Assembly (NCBI RefSeq): GCF_027580225.2
Contig: NC_073343.2
Coordinates: 682,001 to 746,000 of the forward strand
Direction of reading: 5' to 3'
Origin: Misgurnus anguillicaudatus
Lineage: Eukaryota; Chordata; Actinopteri; Cypriniformes; Cobitidae
DNA: 64,000 nucleotides
Part shown: piece by piece, positions 10,798-23,552 of the stretch
Layout: every line of letters begins with the position of its first letter
Numbering within the stretch: position 1 is the stretch's first letter
Notes under the pieces: generated by a model
Database searches by the model: none
Seen by the model: only the letters and a program-made list of their open reading frames with translations
Told to the model about the DNA's origin: nothing
Made by a program: the position numbers and the translations under genes

Positions 10798-13700
10798 GAC
10801 ATCTTTTATATTTCAGTTGGCAGTACTGTAGCAAAACAGCAGGACAAAAATCTCCCAATTCATTTTTCTTATGTCTACGCTACCCTGTCTAGTAATTCAC
10901 AATGTAAACTTAACTATGCCTGAAATGACATCTGGTATAAGGAACAAATTTCTCTTATTTACTGAACCACATCTATTATAAAAACCTGCCTGTTGTCAGC
11001 CACTGGGACATGAATAAAATCGGTCCCTCGTTAATTTTTCATGACTCACATAATACTGGTTTATATAAATGTGATGGGAAAAATGACAAATGTGCAAAAT
11101 AGAAGTAATGCATTTCGGAAGGTAAGATTAGGAAAATTACTTTATGAAGCTTATTATTGCATGCTCACATAAAATTGGGCAGAATCAGGGTATTGTAGCT
11201 GCAAATGATTGCAAACACAAGCATGGCCCCAGACAAGTTTTGAAAGCTTAGAGACAGAACATGAGACAAAATACCACATGTCTATGAATAACCAGCAATC
11301 ACTTTTTATAACTTGTATACATTAGATAATCCTTAATTATTCATACATGTACAGTATATGGTAGTCTGATTCTTTTATATATTGCCGCTGCCCGATGAAA
11401 CTCACGTATGTCCAAAACGGTTACTTTTCAGGAAGTGAAAAAAAAAACACCGTATTTCAAAAGCAGTTGAATGTAGCGTTGTCATACTTGGTACGCCATC
11501 TTTACATGTAACCATATTCTTGTCAGTGTAATGATATAATCCACATTTGACCAAAATTGAGTTTAAATGGACATACGTGCATATTTTACAGTAACGGTGG
11601 TCGATACGCGTTCTTCCGATCATTAATTAGAATGGCCAAGTCGCGTTTCATATTGACAGATGAATACGCTCAGTTTATTATATAGCCTATGTCTTAGTTT
11701 ATTAAATATGCTTAGTTTATTTCATATTAATTATACATTTATTAAATGTTTCTTGCAAACTATGAAGGGACAATAAATCAATACACTGACATGGTTATGC
11801 TAGACAGATACTTTGCACAGTCCTAACATAATTTTGTCACTCCTAGACGTACGTCTGGAGTCAGGGGGGAAACGTTTACCTCGATGAAGGAAAGTCATTG
11901 TCCTACCAGGCTATGTTTATTCGGCTATCCAGTGCTGAGCTTCGATGAAACTTCACGAGATGCTTCCAACGGGCGTGAGATGCGCGGCATGATTGACAGC
12001 TTTGACACCAAATGGATATACGTGAAAATCAGATGACATGTATCACAACTTTTCAATGGCCATTTAGATATGTGAAGCATACTGTATACGAAAATGAAAC
12101 TGGACATTCAGTCCGTTGAAAAATCTCAAAATCGCCAAAATGGACATACGTGGTTTTTCATTGGACAGGAACGATATTATTACATCACAGGTGTTTCCCA
12201 TCAACTGTGGCCCGCCACAGTCTAATTTGTCCTGCCAAAGTTTCAAAACAAACCAAATATATTTGTACACTTCATATAAAACATGTCCGAAACAATACGA
12301 GAGCGAATAAATGATGATAGAGGTTTTTAAATTTTTAAATTCTGTTTAATTTCCATTAATTCAGTAGTACACTGAAAATGTATTTTCTTAACCAAGAACT
12401 CAAATGCCTTGTGAAGCCGAATCGAGTAAAACCCAAAAGAATTCAACGTCAAAAGCAACTCAAATGAATCACAAGCAGTTAACTTCTAGTGAGATAAAAT
12501 GCATGTTAGCATAATAAATGTAATTTTGTTTTGCCATATGTTTCATCATGAAACATATGATGCTGGTATGGAAACCACAACGATGAGGGCATGGTTCACT
12601 GCACTAGTATTTACAAAATAACTGCTTAAAACTTCTATATCCCAACACAACAGAACATTAAACACAAACAATTAACAATACATTAAATAGCATTTAAATT
12701 CAATATTTATTTCACTCAGCTGGTCCCAGATGAAGCATGCTGAGAAACGAAAAACCCTGCTTGGTATCAGCATTGCTGCGTTAACGCCAATAAAAATAAC
12801 TGATGTAATCAGAATGCAAATGGATCACAGCATCTATGTATACACTTAAATTGCTTGCACGTCCAAAGAAAAGCATTGCATTAGTTCATTTTGAGTAAAC
12901 TGAGCATGCAGCAAAATCACTGTTTTAAACGTCTGTCCACAAACCCTGTGCAGCACCCATAAACCCTGACTTTATCTTTCAAACAACCAAAACAGTGTGA
13001 TAGAAGAAATACATTAATCATAGTTATGGGTTATCGTAAAATGCAAGCATGGGCACAGTAATGCGAAGTGTTATAATACAACACAACTGTCAGAGACTAG
13101 TGTGCTTACATGGTCACAGATGCACTGTAAGGGAAATCTTATTTGTCCTGTCTGCAGTATGTCCACAGGTCCTGGTAAAGTACTGATTTCCTATTGATCT
13201 TCTGTCTCTTGCTGACGCACAAGACACTGCAATAAGTCTTACTGGACCCCCTTCCCAACCATCATTTTGCTTTTAGGCCTTGCTTTTCGACCATGGGGAC
13301 TGAAAGTGTGTTAAATAATTCCTGACTCTTCATTGATATTGGATCTGTCGATTGTAGATCTATCTTTAACCACTTCATCTGAGACATTGATTTACAGTAA
13401 GCCAGGTGATGATCTGTCACGCTAAATCATTTGTATTGCCGCTTTGTCTTACAGACATCCTTATTTTCTTTTCATCAAATCAGCTACAAGGCCATTGTTA
13501 CTGGACGTACAATTGTCTGTCATCCTTTGGCATTATAAGAACAGACAGCAGATGACTCTGGGCCGGATCTGCGCCGAAATCAGTAGCTAGAGATCTAATC
13601 ACAAAAGCTTGTATCAAAACCTCATAGTACCAAATCAATGCAAAGGCGACATAAACAGCTATAAACATAAAGATATGTGAAAAGCAATTTTTTGAAATGT

Positions 13701-14236
13701 TATGTTTCTCCTAGCCTTTGCAAAAAGGAAAAGACAAATATTCGACAGGATTGTACACACTGAATGTCACAGAAAGGTATGTCAGCCCTTAGTCTACAAA
13801 AGCCTACGTGATGAGATCTATTTTAGCCTAACATTTGTTTAATACTTTTTCTTTTCTCTAGGACTTTTGGAGTTTAGTATAGTTTACATAATTTCAATGC
13901 CACTGTTCACCTCATGAATAAAAGTGAAGGGTAATATAACACATCTAAATGATACACTCCACAATTAAATCAGTAGCTGCTCACGGCAAATCCATTATTA
14001 GGCCTTGGAATGGTGCGGATAATGATACCTCAGACCAGCTAATTCATAACTAACCATTTGCAGCCAATAACACAGACACAGTAAAAAATTGCATCCCCTG
14101 ACAGGTGGGCTGTACTGCATGCCAAGGTCAACAAATCACATACTGTACAGCGTTGTTTCTTTCAAGTATCACTGCGAATTTATCACACAACAAATAAATA
14201 AATAGACTGTGTTTAAACAAACAAGACATTTTAAGA
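10798..14236. other. Longest repeat-poor block
   Basis: No transposon ends, RNA gene or convincing exon are seen across about 3.4 kb. A 25-bp near-perfect palindrome lies at 12535-12559. The part from about 13340 to 14140 is balanced in composition, with homeodomain- and SOX-like words such as 'cattgtt', and is a candidate for conserved non-coding DNA. Several short frames, such as 11402-11623 and 12116-12310, show no domain. Confidence 0.4.
12535..12559. repeat. 25-bp near-perfect palindrome
   Basis: CATATGTTTCAT and ATGAAACATATG are exact reverse complements separated by a single C. The site lies in repeat-poor DNA and is not the end of any element I can identify. Confidence 0.9.
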
Positions 14237-14610
14237 ATAAGGTGCTGTTTACATGACAACGTCTTTATGTGACTAAGTATTTATGCGGTTTGCCTGTTTG
14301 TTTACACGACAACAGTGTTTTGAGGTCCTAAAAATTCAAACTTTTTAAAACAACGGCAAGTTTTTGATAACAACGTCTACCAAGTTAACGCGAATCTGTG
14401 ATAATGGTGACACCATGCGCATGTGTAAATGATGAGTTTGGTTTCAAAACGCGATAAACTGATTACTGCCAGAATCAGTATTATATCAGGTCAGTATTTA
14501 AAAGTACATTTTTAATTTTACGCAAAATCCAATATCCGCCGTGTTATTCTGTCATCTTTTCTCCCTTTTTTCCCAAAACGCGATAAACGCCACTCCTCCT
14601 TTTCTACAAA
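14237..14610. repeat. Repeat flank that hosts the solo Ngaro terminus
   Basis: This segment with 'gctgtttacatgacaacg' and 'cgcgataaacgccactcc' appears to continue after the insertion at 14967 with 'tgcaatatatccgctccaca'. It looks like an older dispersed repeat interrupted by the solo element. I recognise no coding sequence. Confidence 0.4.
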
Positions 14611-14966
14611 TGATGTTTTATTAACGTAGTTCGGGAGGAGCACGTCAAATAAACCACTTAAGTACTTCAAGCTGTCTATAATCAGTAATCAACAAATACT
14701 CTAGTACCACCAGCTGTCCACAATCAGTAATCATATCTACCCAATCAGCACAAAGGCAAGCCATATATAAGTCACAGTTTAACTCTCCAAAGATCCTCTG
14801 CAGTCTTCAGAATCCCTCCACTCACTCACCAAGTTATTTCCTAAACCGGGGGGATACTCTGTGTTCGGGCCCATTTCTGAGCTCAGAGCCCTCTCCCCGG
14901 ACAGCACGCCAAATACGTTTACTAATTTAATCTAACCAACTTTTTGTAAGTGTGAACTCGTGAAAA
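14611..14966 (+). mobile_element. Solo A2-B2 terminus of a Ngaro-like retrotransposon
   Basis: The start 'tgatgttttattaac' and 'ttcgggaggagcacg' match region A of the element at 52769. The end 'gacagcacgccaaa' through 'gtgaactcgtgaaaa' matches region B. Its length, 356 bp, is close to the 336 bp of A2 plus B2 at 59219-59554, and divergence is substantial, so this is an older or sister family. No ORFs remain. Loss of the interior by recombination between the A copies would give this structure. There is no target duplication. Confidence 0.8.
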
Positions 14967-16714
14967 TGCAATATATCCGCTCCACAAATTACAGGGCACT
15001 ATTTCACGCAAAGTAAACAAACAATGGCAGCGCGTTGAGTACACGGAGTACTAGTTATCCTCATCTACTTTGTACTTCGTGATCAACAAACAAACAAAAA
15101 CAAAATATTACTTTAATGGCATTGATAAACCTGTGATGGTTTTCTGTGACGGGAAAGAAACGTAAGCCATCAACATCTAATAATTTACGCGAGAGGCACT
15201 CGGGAGACGGGTGCTTGTTCTCCCGACACCATCAAGTTTCTCTCATGCTAACACATTGACCCAGGAGATCTTATGAAAAGCTTTCCATTATTTTACACAA
15301 AGTCAACGAAAGATTAGATTATCATTATCAAAAATGATCATTACCGCAACATGATATTACCTTAAATATGCATTTACAAACTCATGTTTCGGTAATGAGA
15401 ACTAAAAAGTTGTCTAGGTACTATGACAAACAAAATTTCAATTTTATCTGGAGAGAAAAAATAAGAACTGCTTACCTGGTAGCCATCTTGAGTGTCACAG
15501 TCAATTATGTCCCTTCCAACTATTTTTTTAGTGTTAGTTCATTGAGGGCTTAAACAATGATTGTAAAATGTTGCGGAGGATGAGAAAAATTGGTCTTGGA
15601 CATATTTATATTCCTTATTATTGTCTCTACATTTACCAATGATCACCAAATACCACATGTTTCTTTACTGTAAATGTTTATAGTGTAACATGCACTGAAG
15701 CTTTTTATTTTTTATATTTTTTTTTATTATAAATATTTCCATGTCAAAGAACCCAAATCTAGTCATAGACACATTGCGGTAATGAACATTTCCCCCTTAA
15801 ATGTGCAAAAAAACATTCGAAAAGTCATTTGAAATCATAAAGAGATGGTTGTAAATGTATGCTTCTTATTTTTTATAAAAAAAATGTTTCATGACACCTC
15901 AGAGTGTATTTTCGTGTGCATCACCTATCCGTTAATCCTTGACCGTCCTTATTAGCCATCAGATGAAACTTTGAACACTGACAATGGCAAACAAACATTG
16001 TCTTCCTTTAATTGTATCAGTCTTGTTAAAAGTGAGAAAGTTTTTGATTTTGGACTGGGTTGTGTAGCTTAACACGAAACGCTCACTCTCAAAAAACATA
16101 GTTTAACCAAAACACTGGACGATATTGCATTTATTAAAAAGTAAATAGGGTCAGTTTGACTTTAATTAGCATTACAAAGGATTTGTCGCTGGCATATTCC
16201 CATTGAGAGAGCTGTTAACCTTTCCTTCACATCACTTTCTGTCTTATTTCTCTTCTTTAAAACTTCATTAAAGCTCATCACATGGTAGCCAACTCATGGT
16301 CCAAAAATACCTCAGCGGACCCAGAAAACACACATCTAGTGATGCATAACACCTCAATCTCAAAAGAGTTCAGGCTGAGCTCTGGGCAATGGTCTGTAGG
16401 TAAATAATCATGATGCATGGTCCTTGAGAACTGCTTGCTTTAGATTCAGCACGTTAGATCAACAGTAAGAGATAAGATTTTGATGACTGACATTTACAGA
16501 AGCTTATGGGGCTTTGGACATCAAATTAGTTTCAACAGAGGTGAAAAAGATACATTTACAGAAATGTTGCATTATTCAGGTCTATTTCATTTTAGTCTGT
16601 TAGTAAATGAAAGGTTTCCATGGATATTTCAGACAACCCACGTTTGTCTGAGGTTTTCCTGTATGTATTTAAATTTATAATAAGCTTTTTATTTGATTGG
16701 TTTCACTGCACCTG
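14967..16714. other. Repeat flank, then intervening DNA
   Basis: The first ~290 bases continue the repeat that hosts the solo terminus, with 'aatggcagcgcgttgagtac'. The remainder is AT-rich with no recognisable gene. Small frames at 15368-15553 and 16480-16680 have no motif. Confidence 0.35.
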
Positions 16715-16718
16715 TTAA

Positions 16719-17228
16719 CACATTCGCCGCCAGCAATTTTTGGAAAAATTGCCCGCCAGCATTTTTTTTGTGATTTTCACAAAAGTTCACAAAATGCCTT
16801 TCAGGAAAATTTTCTTCTAAAAATATATAAACATGCGAATATATCAAATGAAAGAACAGACCCTCTGCTTTCATACAAACAATAAACAGCTCAAAACAAC
16901 AAAAAACGATTCATCATATCTATATTTTTAATCTGCTTATAAAAACATAAATATGGGTATTTTTCTTTAAAAAATAATTTTAGCAAAAATAAATAATTGC
17001 ATTTTTCTGAAGGAATTTTGTTAGAGATCAGATTCAGAACGATTATCAAAACATACAGAGAGATTAAAATTAGTAATTAACGTTTTGGCTTCAGTTTTTA
17101 CATAAATTGGGTAAGAGGCTAAGTAATCACGGTATTACAGATTTACAAAAAAAGTCTTCAGAAACATGTTTTTTATCCATATATTTTCTTTTAATTGATG
17201 AGATAACTCGTCAATGGCAGGGAAAGAG
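16719..17228 (-). mobile_element. TTAA-flanked MITE, second copy (inverted)
   Basis: TTAA lies at 16715-16718 and 17229-17232. The interior is related in reverse complement to 8239-8724, sharing 'aaaatgcctttcagg' and 'gatatattcg'-type words. The ends are 'cacattcgccgccagc' and 'atggcagggaaagag'. Minus- and plus-strand frames at 16689-16885 are products of this repeat. Confidence 0.7.
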
Positions 17229-17716
17229 TTAAAGGAATAATTCAAAGTCTAACGAGGCCAAACGTGAATTCAACAATTTGCGCGAGTAGATTACATACAA
17301 AGTCAATGCAAATGCAAAGACACGAATAACCGCAAACTTTCACAGGGCGATGCAAATGAGACAAATTGGGCAGCGCAAGTGCGCGAAAACACGCACTATT
17401 CGCCTCAAACGGGTTTCCGGACAAGTCGAAAATATTCAACTCATTATGATGCGTACCCACCAAATGCGAAGCATTGCATTCCTCGTGCTAGGTTACTTGT
17501 GGAATTTAACTTCTTGTCATGCAAATTTTCCTCTTTAGTTACATATTTTTAGTGCAAATTTTGCGCTAAAAAATGTGTTTGCGGCAATCACGCTGCCCAA
17601 TTCACGTCATTTGCATCACCTCGTGCGATGTTGCATCTTTTTGTGTTTTTGCATTGACTTTCTAAGTAATCTACATAGTTAAATAGTTAAATTCACTTCT
17701 GGTGTAAACGCCCCAT
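17229..17716 (-). mobile_element. MITE of the 'GTTTACACCAGAAG' family
   Basis: It ends with 'cttctggtgtaaacgcccc', whose complement starts the copies at 18727 and 21027. Inverted internal segments around 'agtagattac' and 'gcccaattcacgtcatttgc' recur in all three copies. The 5' TTAA is shared with the abutting MITE. Each copy yields a peptide frame of 60-100 codons containing RTIRLK and NLTSCH; its conservation follows from repeat homology and does not prove a protein. Confidence 0.65.
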
Positions 17717-18273
17717 CAGCCATCCAATGGCTTTGCCTAGAACAGTCAAAAATAAAAGGTATTTATTTGATATTTTATACCAGTTAAACTATTAATTTAA
17801 ACTGTATTGCATTATCTTTGTGACAAAACGTCGAGACGGCAGACGTTGTTTGTTTCATTTGACGGACGTCAATTTACGCTAAAATGCAGACATTAAAATA
17901 ATCTACAGGCACATGGTTCATTGTCAGTTGTCAAACTAGCCAAAAAGACAAACAAATAAATCAACCATGCGTACGCACCTTTGTCAGTTTAATGCCTTGA
18001 AATAATGGCAAGTCTCCATTCAGCCTTCTGTTCCTGTCAGTCACAGTTTTTCTTGTTTTGCATGTCTGTCATGCAGAGAATTGCACCAATACAAAATATT
18101 ATTAGCATTAATATGACCTTTTTTCTACCTTCTCAGTATCAAGAACATACATTATCTATTACCTTGATCTTTTTTGATGTGTCCTCACTGTTAGATCTAG
18201 ACTAAAAGAGGCTTGAGTTCACTGTGAGGTTCATCACCCTTGTTTAATTTAATACAGTGCTCCCTGAAGGCCC
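17717..18273. other. Intervening DNA, nothing recognised
   Basis: No transposon ends or exon-like signals are evident. A 66-codon frame at 18005-18205 is hydrophobic and unrecognised. Confidence 0.35.
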
Positions 18274-19396
18274 TTTAAAGGAACACATCACAGTTTTTCA
18301 ATATTTTACTATGTTCTTACCTCAACTTAGACTAATTAATACATACCTATCTTTTTTCAATGCATACATATATTCTTTGCACAGCGCGTCGTGAATGTGT
18401 TAGCATTTAGCCTAGCCCCATTCATTCCTTAGGATCCAAACAGGGATGAATTTAGAAGCCATCAAACACTTCCATGTTTTCCCTATTTAAAGACTGGTAC
18501 ATGAGTAGTTACACAAGTAAGTATGGTGGCACAAAATAAAACGTTGTGATTTTTAAGCGGACAAAAAGTGATGATGTTACTGCGCGCTGAGGTCGAAATG
18601 CTGCAAACTAACTCCTTACAATATAGTTCTCATTTTATCCGCTTAAAAAATCAACACGTTTTATTTTGTGCCACCATACAGTACTTACTAGTAGGCAAAA
18701 GCCTAGGCAAACCCATTGAATGGCTAAAGGGGCATTTACACCAGAAGATAATTGAACTATTTGCACAAGTAGATTACATTAAAGTCAATGCAAAGACATG
18801 AATAGACGCAAAAGCGCACGCTTGTTACGAATGACGTGAATTGGGCATCGCTATTGGCGCCAACACATGCTAAATTTGCCCTAAAAATATGTAACTTAAG
18901 AGGAAAATTCCCATGACAAGAAGTTAAATTCCACGAGTAATCCAGCGCAAGGAATGCAATGCTTCGCATTTGGTGAGTAAGCATCATAATAACTTGAATA
19001 TTTTCAAGTTGTCCAAAAACCCATTTGAGGCGAATAGTGCGTGTTTCCACGTTAATTGCGCCGCCCAATTTGTCTAATTTGCTTCGCCCTGCGCAAGTTT
19101 GCGTCTATTCGCGTCTTTGCATTTGCATTGGCTTTGTACGTAATCTACTCGCGCAAACATTGAATTCACATTTGGCCTCATTAGACTTTGAATTATTCCT
19201 TTAACCCTTTCCCCGCCATTGACGAGTTAAGTATGGATCCTAAGGAATGAATGGGGCTAGGCTAAATGCTAACACATTCATGACGCGCTGTACGAAGATT
19301 AAGTGCATGCATTGAAAAAAATAGGTATGTATTAATTCATCTAAGTTGAGGTAAGAACATAGTAAAATATAAAAAAACTGTGGTGTTTTCCTTTAA
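18274..19396. mobile_element. Palindromic MITE split by other MITEs
   Basis: The outer arms start 'tttaaaggaacacatcacag' and end 'gtggtgttttcctttaa', and both contain 'ccccattcattccttaggat' or its complement. Between about 18690 and 19230 the right arm is interrupted. The inserted block holds a copy of the 'GTTTACACCAG' family (about 18727-19200) followed by a TTAA-MITE end at 19202-19228 reading 'ccctttccccgccatt'. At least three families are stacked. Confidence 0.65.
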
Positions 19397-20854
19397 CATG
19401 ACACATCATTACCCAAAGGATCGAACTTTTTGTTGAAGTGATGCTGGAGATATATTGTTGCCCGAGTGCTAAAATGTGCACTTCAAATAATTTCAGCACT
19501 GACCTTGCTCACCTCAACGTGCTCACTTTCAAGGTGCAGAAATGAAAGTCTGATTTGTATCTAATTTGTCACCCTGCCTGAGAAACGCAGCTTAAGTAAT
19601 TTTTGTGATTCTACACAAAATCTTCTCACACAATGTAAAGCACATTTTGAAAATATAACCTTGATGAGTAAAATCATGTTAAAGATTGATAATCTCAAGA
19701 TTATAAGACTTTAAGATTTCACAGACAGGGTCACATTTGTGTACAAGCCAACAAAAAACTATTATACTTGAAGAGATTAAACTATAAAGAGATCCTAAAC
19801 GCCTCGTAAAGTTCTTCTGTGATATCCGCCACACTTTCCACATTGTAAAAGAGGCGCACTTGCACTTAAGCTTGATTCGAGTCAAATGAGAGTCTTAACG
19901 TCCTCCCCAACAGCACTGGTAAACTTCAGAGGAATCATGTTTAGTATTCTCGGTTAGATTTCCTCAGCAACACGAACTGGAGCGGCTACTATTGAATTTA
20001 TTAGAAGCACTGTGATAAATGACTGTGCTCTGCTAATAAACCGAGTCTGTCTTTTACAGAAAGTCTGAATCTTTTCGCTACCTCTCATTCTCACTTACAG
20101 ATGTACTATAAAAAACCTCATCCAGCGACACCGCTATATATAACTCTATAGGTGCATTTTTATCAAAGATATATAACAGTCCACTGTTATATCTGTGTGC
20201 CCTGAAGGTTCTGTGTTGTACAGATGTTGCAGTAGGACTAGTTTAATAACAAATACGTTCAATGACATTGCTTTCTCCAAAGCAAATCTTTTCAGACTGA
20301 TTGAATGACATTAATGACACAATAGGACAAACCACGTCATGCAATAGCATGAGATTATATATTATTAATGTGGCATACGTGCTTCGCCTGATTTCCTTCG
20401 CAGACTACAATTACTGCATGCGGTTACTTATTATCAACGTCAATAAAATCTGTAAAATCTGTGTTTTCTTTAAAATAAAGTATAAAACACTTTTCCATCT
20501 CTATACAAAAGACTACAGCAAATGCAGTCGTGTCTATGTTGTTAAGACGACACTAACAGTAATTGCTAATTACATTGCTTCATATTAACATACTCGTAAA
20601 GCTGATTAGCCTGTTGAAACCTCTATGAGAGATCCACAATGTTCACAGATGTTGATATAACTTTAACACGAATAGAAATAAATAGCAATTCAACAGACGT
20701 CTAAATGCGTCATCTTTGAAATGAGTTTGTCCTTGTGGCGAAAAAATATTTGTGCACAAACTGATTGTATTTATTTAAGTCAATTGTTTTGAAGTGTGAA
20801 TAAAGTAACCTTCGGATGTGTATTATTTATTTATTTATTTGGCTGACTGACGCA
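19397..20854. other. Intervening DNA, nothing recognised
   Basis: The sequence is AT-rich without transposon ends I recognise. Frames at 19679-19885 and 20301-20588 show no domain or plausible initiation context. Confidence 0.35.
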
Positions 20855-21509
20855 TGCACTTTAAAATTTAATAATTCCAATTCAATGAAATGTGAGGGTT
20901 ATTAAAAATGAGAAAATTGCATTGAAAAATATTGAAAATCCATTTTATCCGCTTAAAAAATCAACACTTATTTTGTGCCACCATACTTACTAGTAGGCAA
21001 AAGCCTAGGCAAAGCCATTGAATGGCTAATGGGGCATTTACACCAGAAGCGAATTGAACTATTTGCACAAGTAGATTACATTAAAGTCAATGCAAAGACA
21101 TGAATAGACGCAAAATCTCATGCTTGTTGCGAATGACGTGAATTGGGCAGCACGATTGGCGCAAACACATGCTAAATTTGCCCTAAAAATATGTAACTTA
21201 AGAGGAAAATTCGCATGACAAGAAGTTAAATTCCACGAGTAATCCAGCGCAAGGAATGCAATGCTTAGCATTTGGTGAGTAAGCATCATAATTACTTGAA
21301 TATTTTCAAGTTGTCCAAAAACCCGTTTGAGGCGAATAGTGCGTGTTTTCGCGTTAATTGCGCCGCCCAATTTGTCTCATTTGCATCGCCCTGCGCAAGT
21401 TTGCGTCTATTCGAGTCTTTGCACTTTAAAATTTAATAATTCCAATTCAATGAAATGTGAGGGTTATTAAAAATGAGAAAATTGCATTGAAAAATATAGA
21501 AAATCCATT
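20855..21509. repeat. Copied segment bracketed by 90-bp direct repeats
   Basis: 20855-20944 and 21420-21509 are the same 90 bases with one mismatch. The DNA between them, 20945-21419, is a close copy of about 18638-19120, including the junction between two unrelated repeat families found there. The arrangement resembles insertion of a copied segment with an unusually long target duplication. Confidence 0.85.
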
Positions 21510-22711
21510 AATTTAGCACTACCGTAAGGTGACAAGATATCTGCAAATTCTGTCAGATCTTCATCCACATATAATGAGAATTTTAAATCACAAAGCCACT
21601 TTCTTTCATGCGCTGTTAAATGCTTTAGGTACGAGTCTAATCTCTTTCCAGGAATCAGTGGTGTCGTTGAAAACCGACATTTCCTGAATTACAAAATGCA
21701 TGAATATCTTCTTAATATCTGTGGAGCGTTAACAAAAATACTAAAGAAACAGATTACAAAAAACATAAACAGTTTGAGCTCATTAGATGGAACATTAGGT
21801 TACGCGCTATATTTCTAGTCTAAAACAAAAATGATCCACGTGTCACGTTCGACCGAGCACCTCTCTGGTTTTTTGCATTTTGATGAGCTCATTTTCATCA
21901 GCCAGTGATTCATTTATCAAACAATCTATTATGTTCTATTACTGAATACCTTGGGAAATCAGTCATTCATTGGGAGTCAATTTAGGTTCGAATTTACCTT
22001 GCACATGGAATGGCAGTACGCTTTAGCATGACTGTCATGATTTCGCTCAACTTGGCCATGTACATGTCAGCAGGAAAGAAAATGCAATGGTAATCCTACC
22101 GTAGATTCCTTGTCGCACCAGGAAATGTTGCACATTCTAAGCGTGTGATGTTATGCGATCTAACGTTCTCATTAAGCTTCATGTTTATTTACATGCTACA
22201 GTATCTCTCAGGTGTTAAAGGAGCTCAGGCAAAAGCTCATGCAGTCGGGATGAAGGTTTGTAATTGGTGTTCTGACCCTGGGATTCACAACAGGAGGTCA
22301 AACACAGTTCTGGTTCAGTTCTGTGTCAGCTTAATTTACACAGTAATGCACCAGACTTTAAAATGAGTACATAGTAGTGTTAAAACACTTTCTCTTTATC
22401 AGGTCAAATGTGATAAGGTTGCTATAAGTGAGTATAAGTCATTCGAATGGTAAATACCGTGGCTTCTTCAAACACAATATTTTTGTTCAACGATCCAGCA
22501 TGCCAACATCTTTCTTACAGTAACTTAAAAATATATCTTCGAATATAGTTATTTGGCTGTTTAAGGGGCTGTATTATCCCCCTCTGACATCACAAGGGGA
22601 GACAAATATCAATGAACAATTTTTTCACATGCTTGCACAGAATGGTTTACCAAAACTAACATTTTCTAGGTTGATAGAAGCACTGCACATGGAAAACGTC
22701 AGCTTTTTCAT
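21510..22711. other. Intervening DNA, nothing recognised
   Basis: No gene or complete mobile element is recognisable. The 73-codon frame at 22145-22366 has no family resemblance. Confidence 0.35.
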
Positions 22712-23325
22712 GATACCACTATAAGTCGCTCCGGAGTGTAAGTCGCATCAGTCAAAAAATGCGTCATGAATAGGAAAAAAACATATCTAAGTTGCACTGG
22801 ACTATAAGTCGCATTTATTTAGAAAATTATTATTCTTTTTGGGGGCATTTTGTTTGTTAAGTCTTTCTCTGTTGTCTTTAAGTTAAAGGCGGATTCCACG
22901 ATGTTTGAAAAACGCTTTGGAAAAGGAGACGGGCCGACTACCAAAACACACTTATAGCAGTAAGGAGCGTGTCTACTAACTGACATCCTTGCCGGGTTGC
23001 GTATGTGTGGGTCGGGTCTATCAACAGAAGGTCCAGATTCTATTGGGGTAGGGACGTGTTTGTTTAGGTGATTTCAAATATCAACATTGGCTTTCAAACA
23101 TCATGGACTCCGCCTTTAATATTTCAGTTAACAGTTTTTTTTTCAGGGGTAGGCTACAAGAGCAACATATAGCACCCTCTCATGGCTGTAGATGGTAATG
23201 TTTTCTTTTGGTTCATGTTAGTCAGTATGAACTAATTTTGCCATATAAGTCGCACCTAACTATAAGTCGCAGGACCAGCCATACTGTGAAAAAAAGTGTG
23301 ACTTATAGTCCGGAAAATACGGTAT
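22712..23325 (-). mobile_element. Dispersed element with ACCGTATTTTCCGG end
   Basis: On the minus strand it begins near 'accgtattttccggactata' and has many copies of 'ataagtcgca' at both ends, in opposite orientations. This terminus is familiar from vertebrate repeat collections, but I cannot name the superfamily with confidence. The interior, with 'ggattccacgatgtttgaa', is AT-rich and non-coding. Confidence 0.6.
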
Positions 23326-23552
23326 GTCCCCTTTAAGCATTTATTCAGGGTCAAATATGGACAAACACAACTATTGGGGTGTAAATAACCATATCCTGGG
23401 TTGTTGTTACCCAACTGGGCTGGGCATTTGGTCTGAAACAGCCCAGCATTTGGTTTGAAATTAACCCAGCTGGGTCATTCTATGAAAATTGTGGCTTTTT
23501 GAACAGACAACTTTTTAAAAATGTAATTCTTTTTTTTATACCAAAACTTATA

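Noticed and set aside
18757..19068. 103-codon minus-strand frame, nearly repeated at 21059-21370 and related to 17350-17538
   Set aside because: Conservation follows from MITE homology and the duplicated segment. The elements are non-autonomous and no transposase motif is visible.
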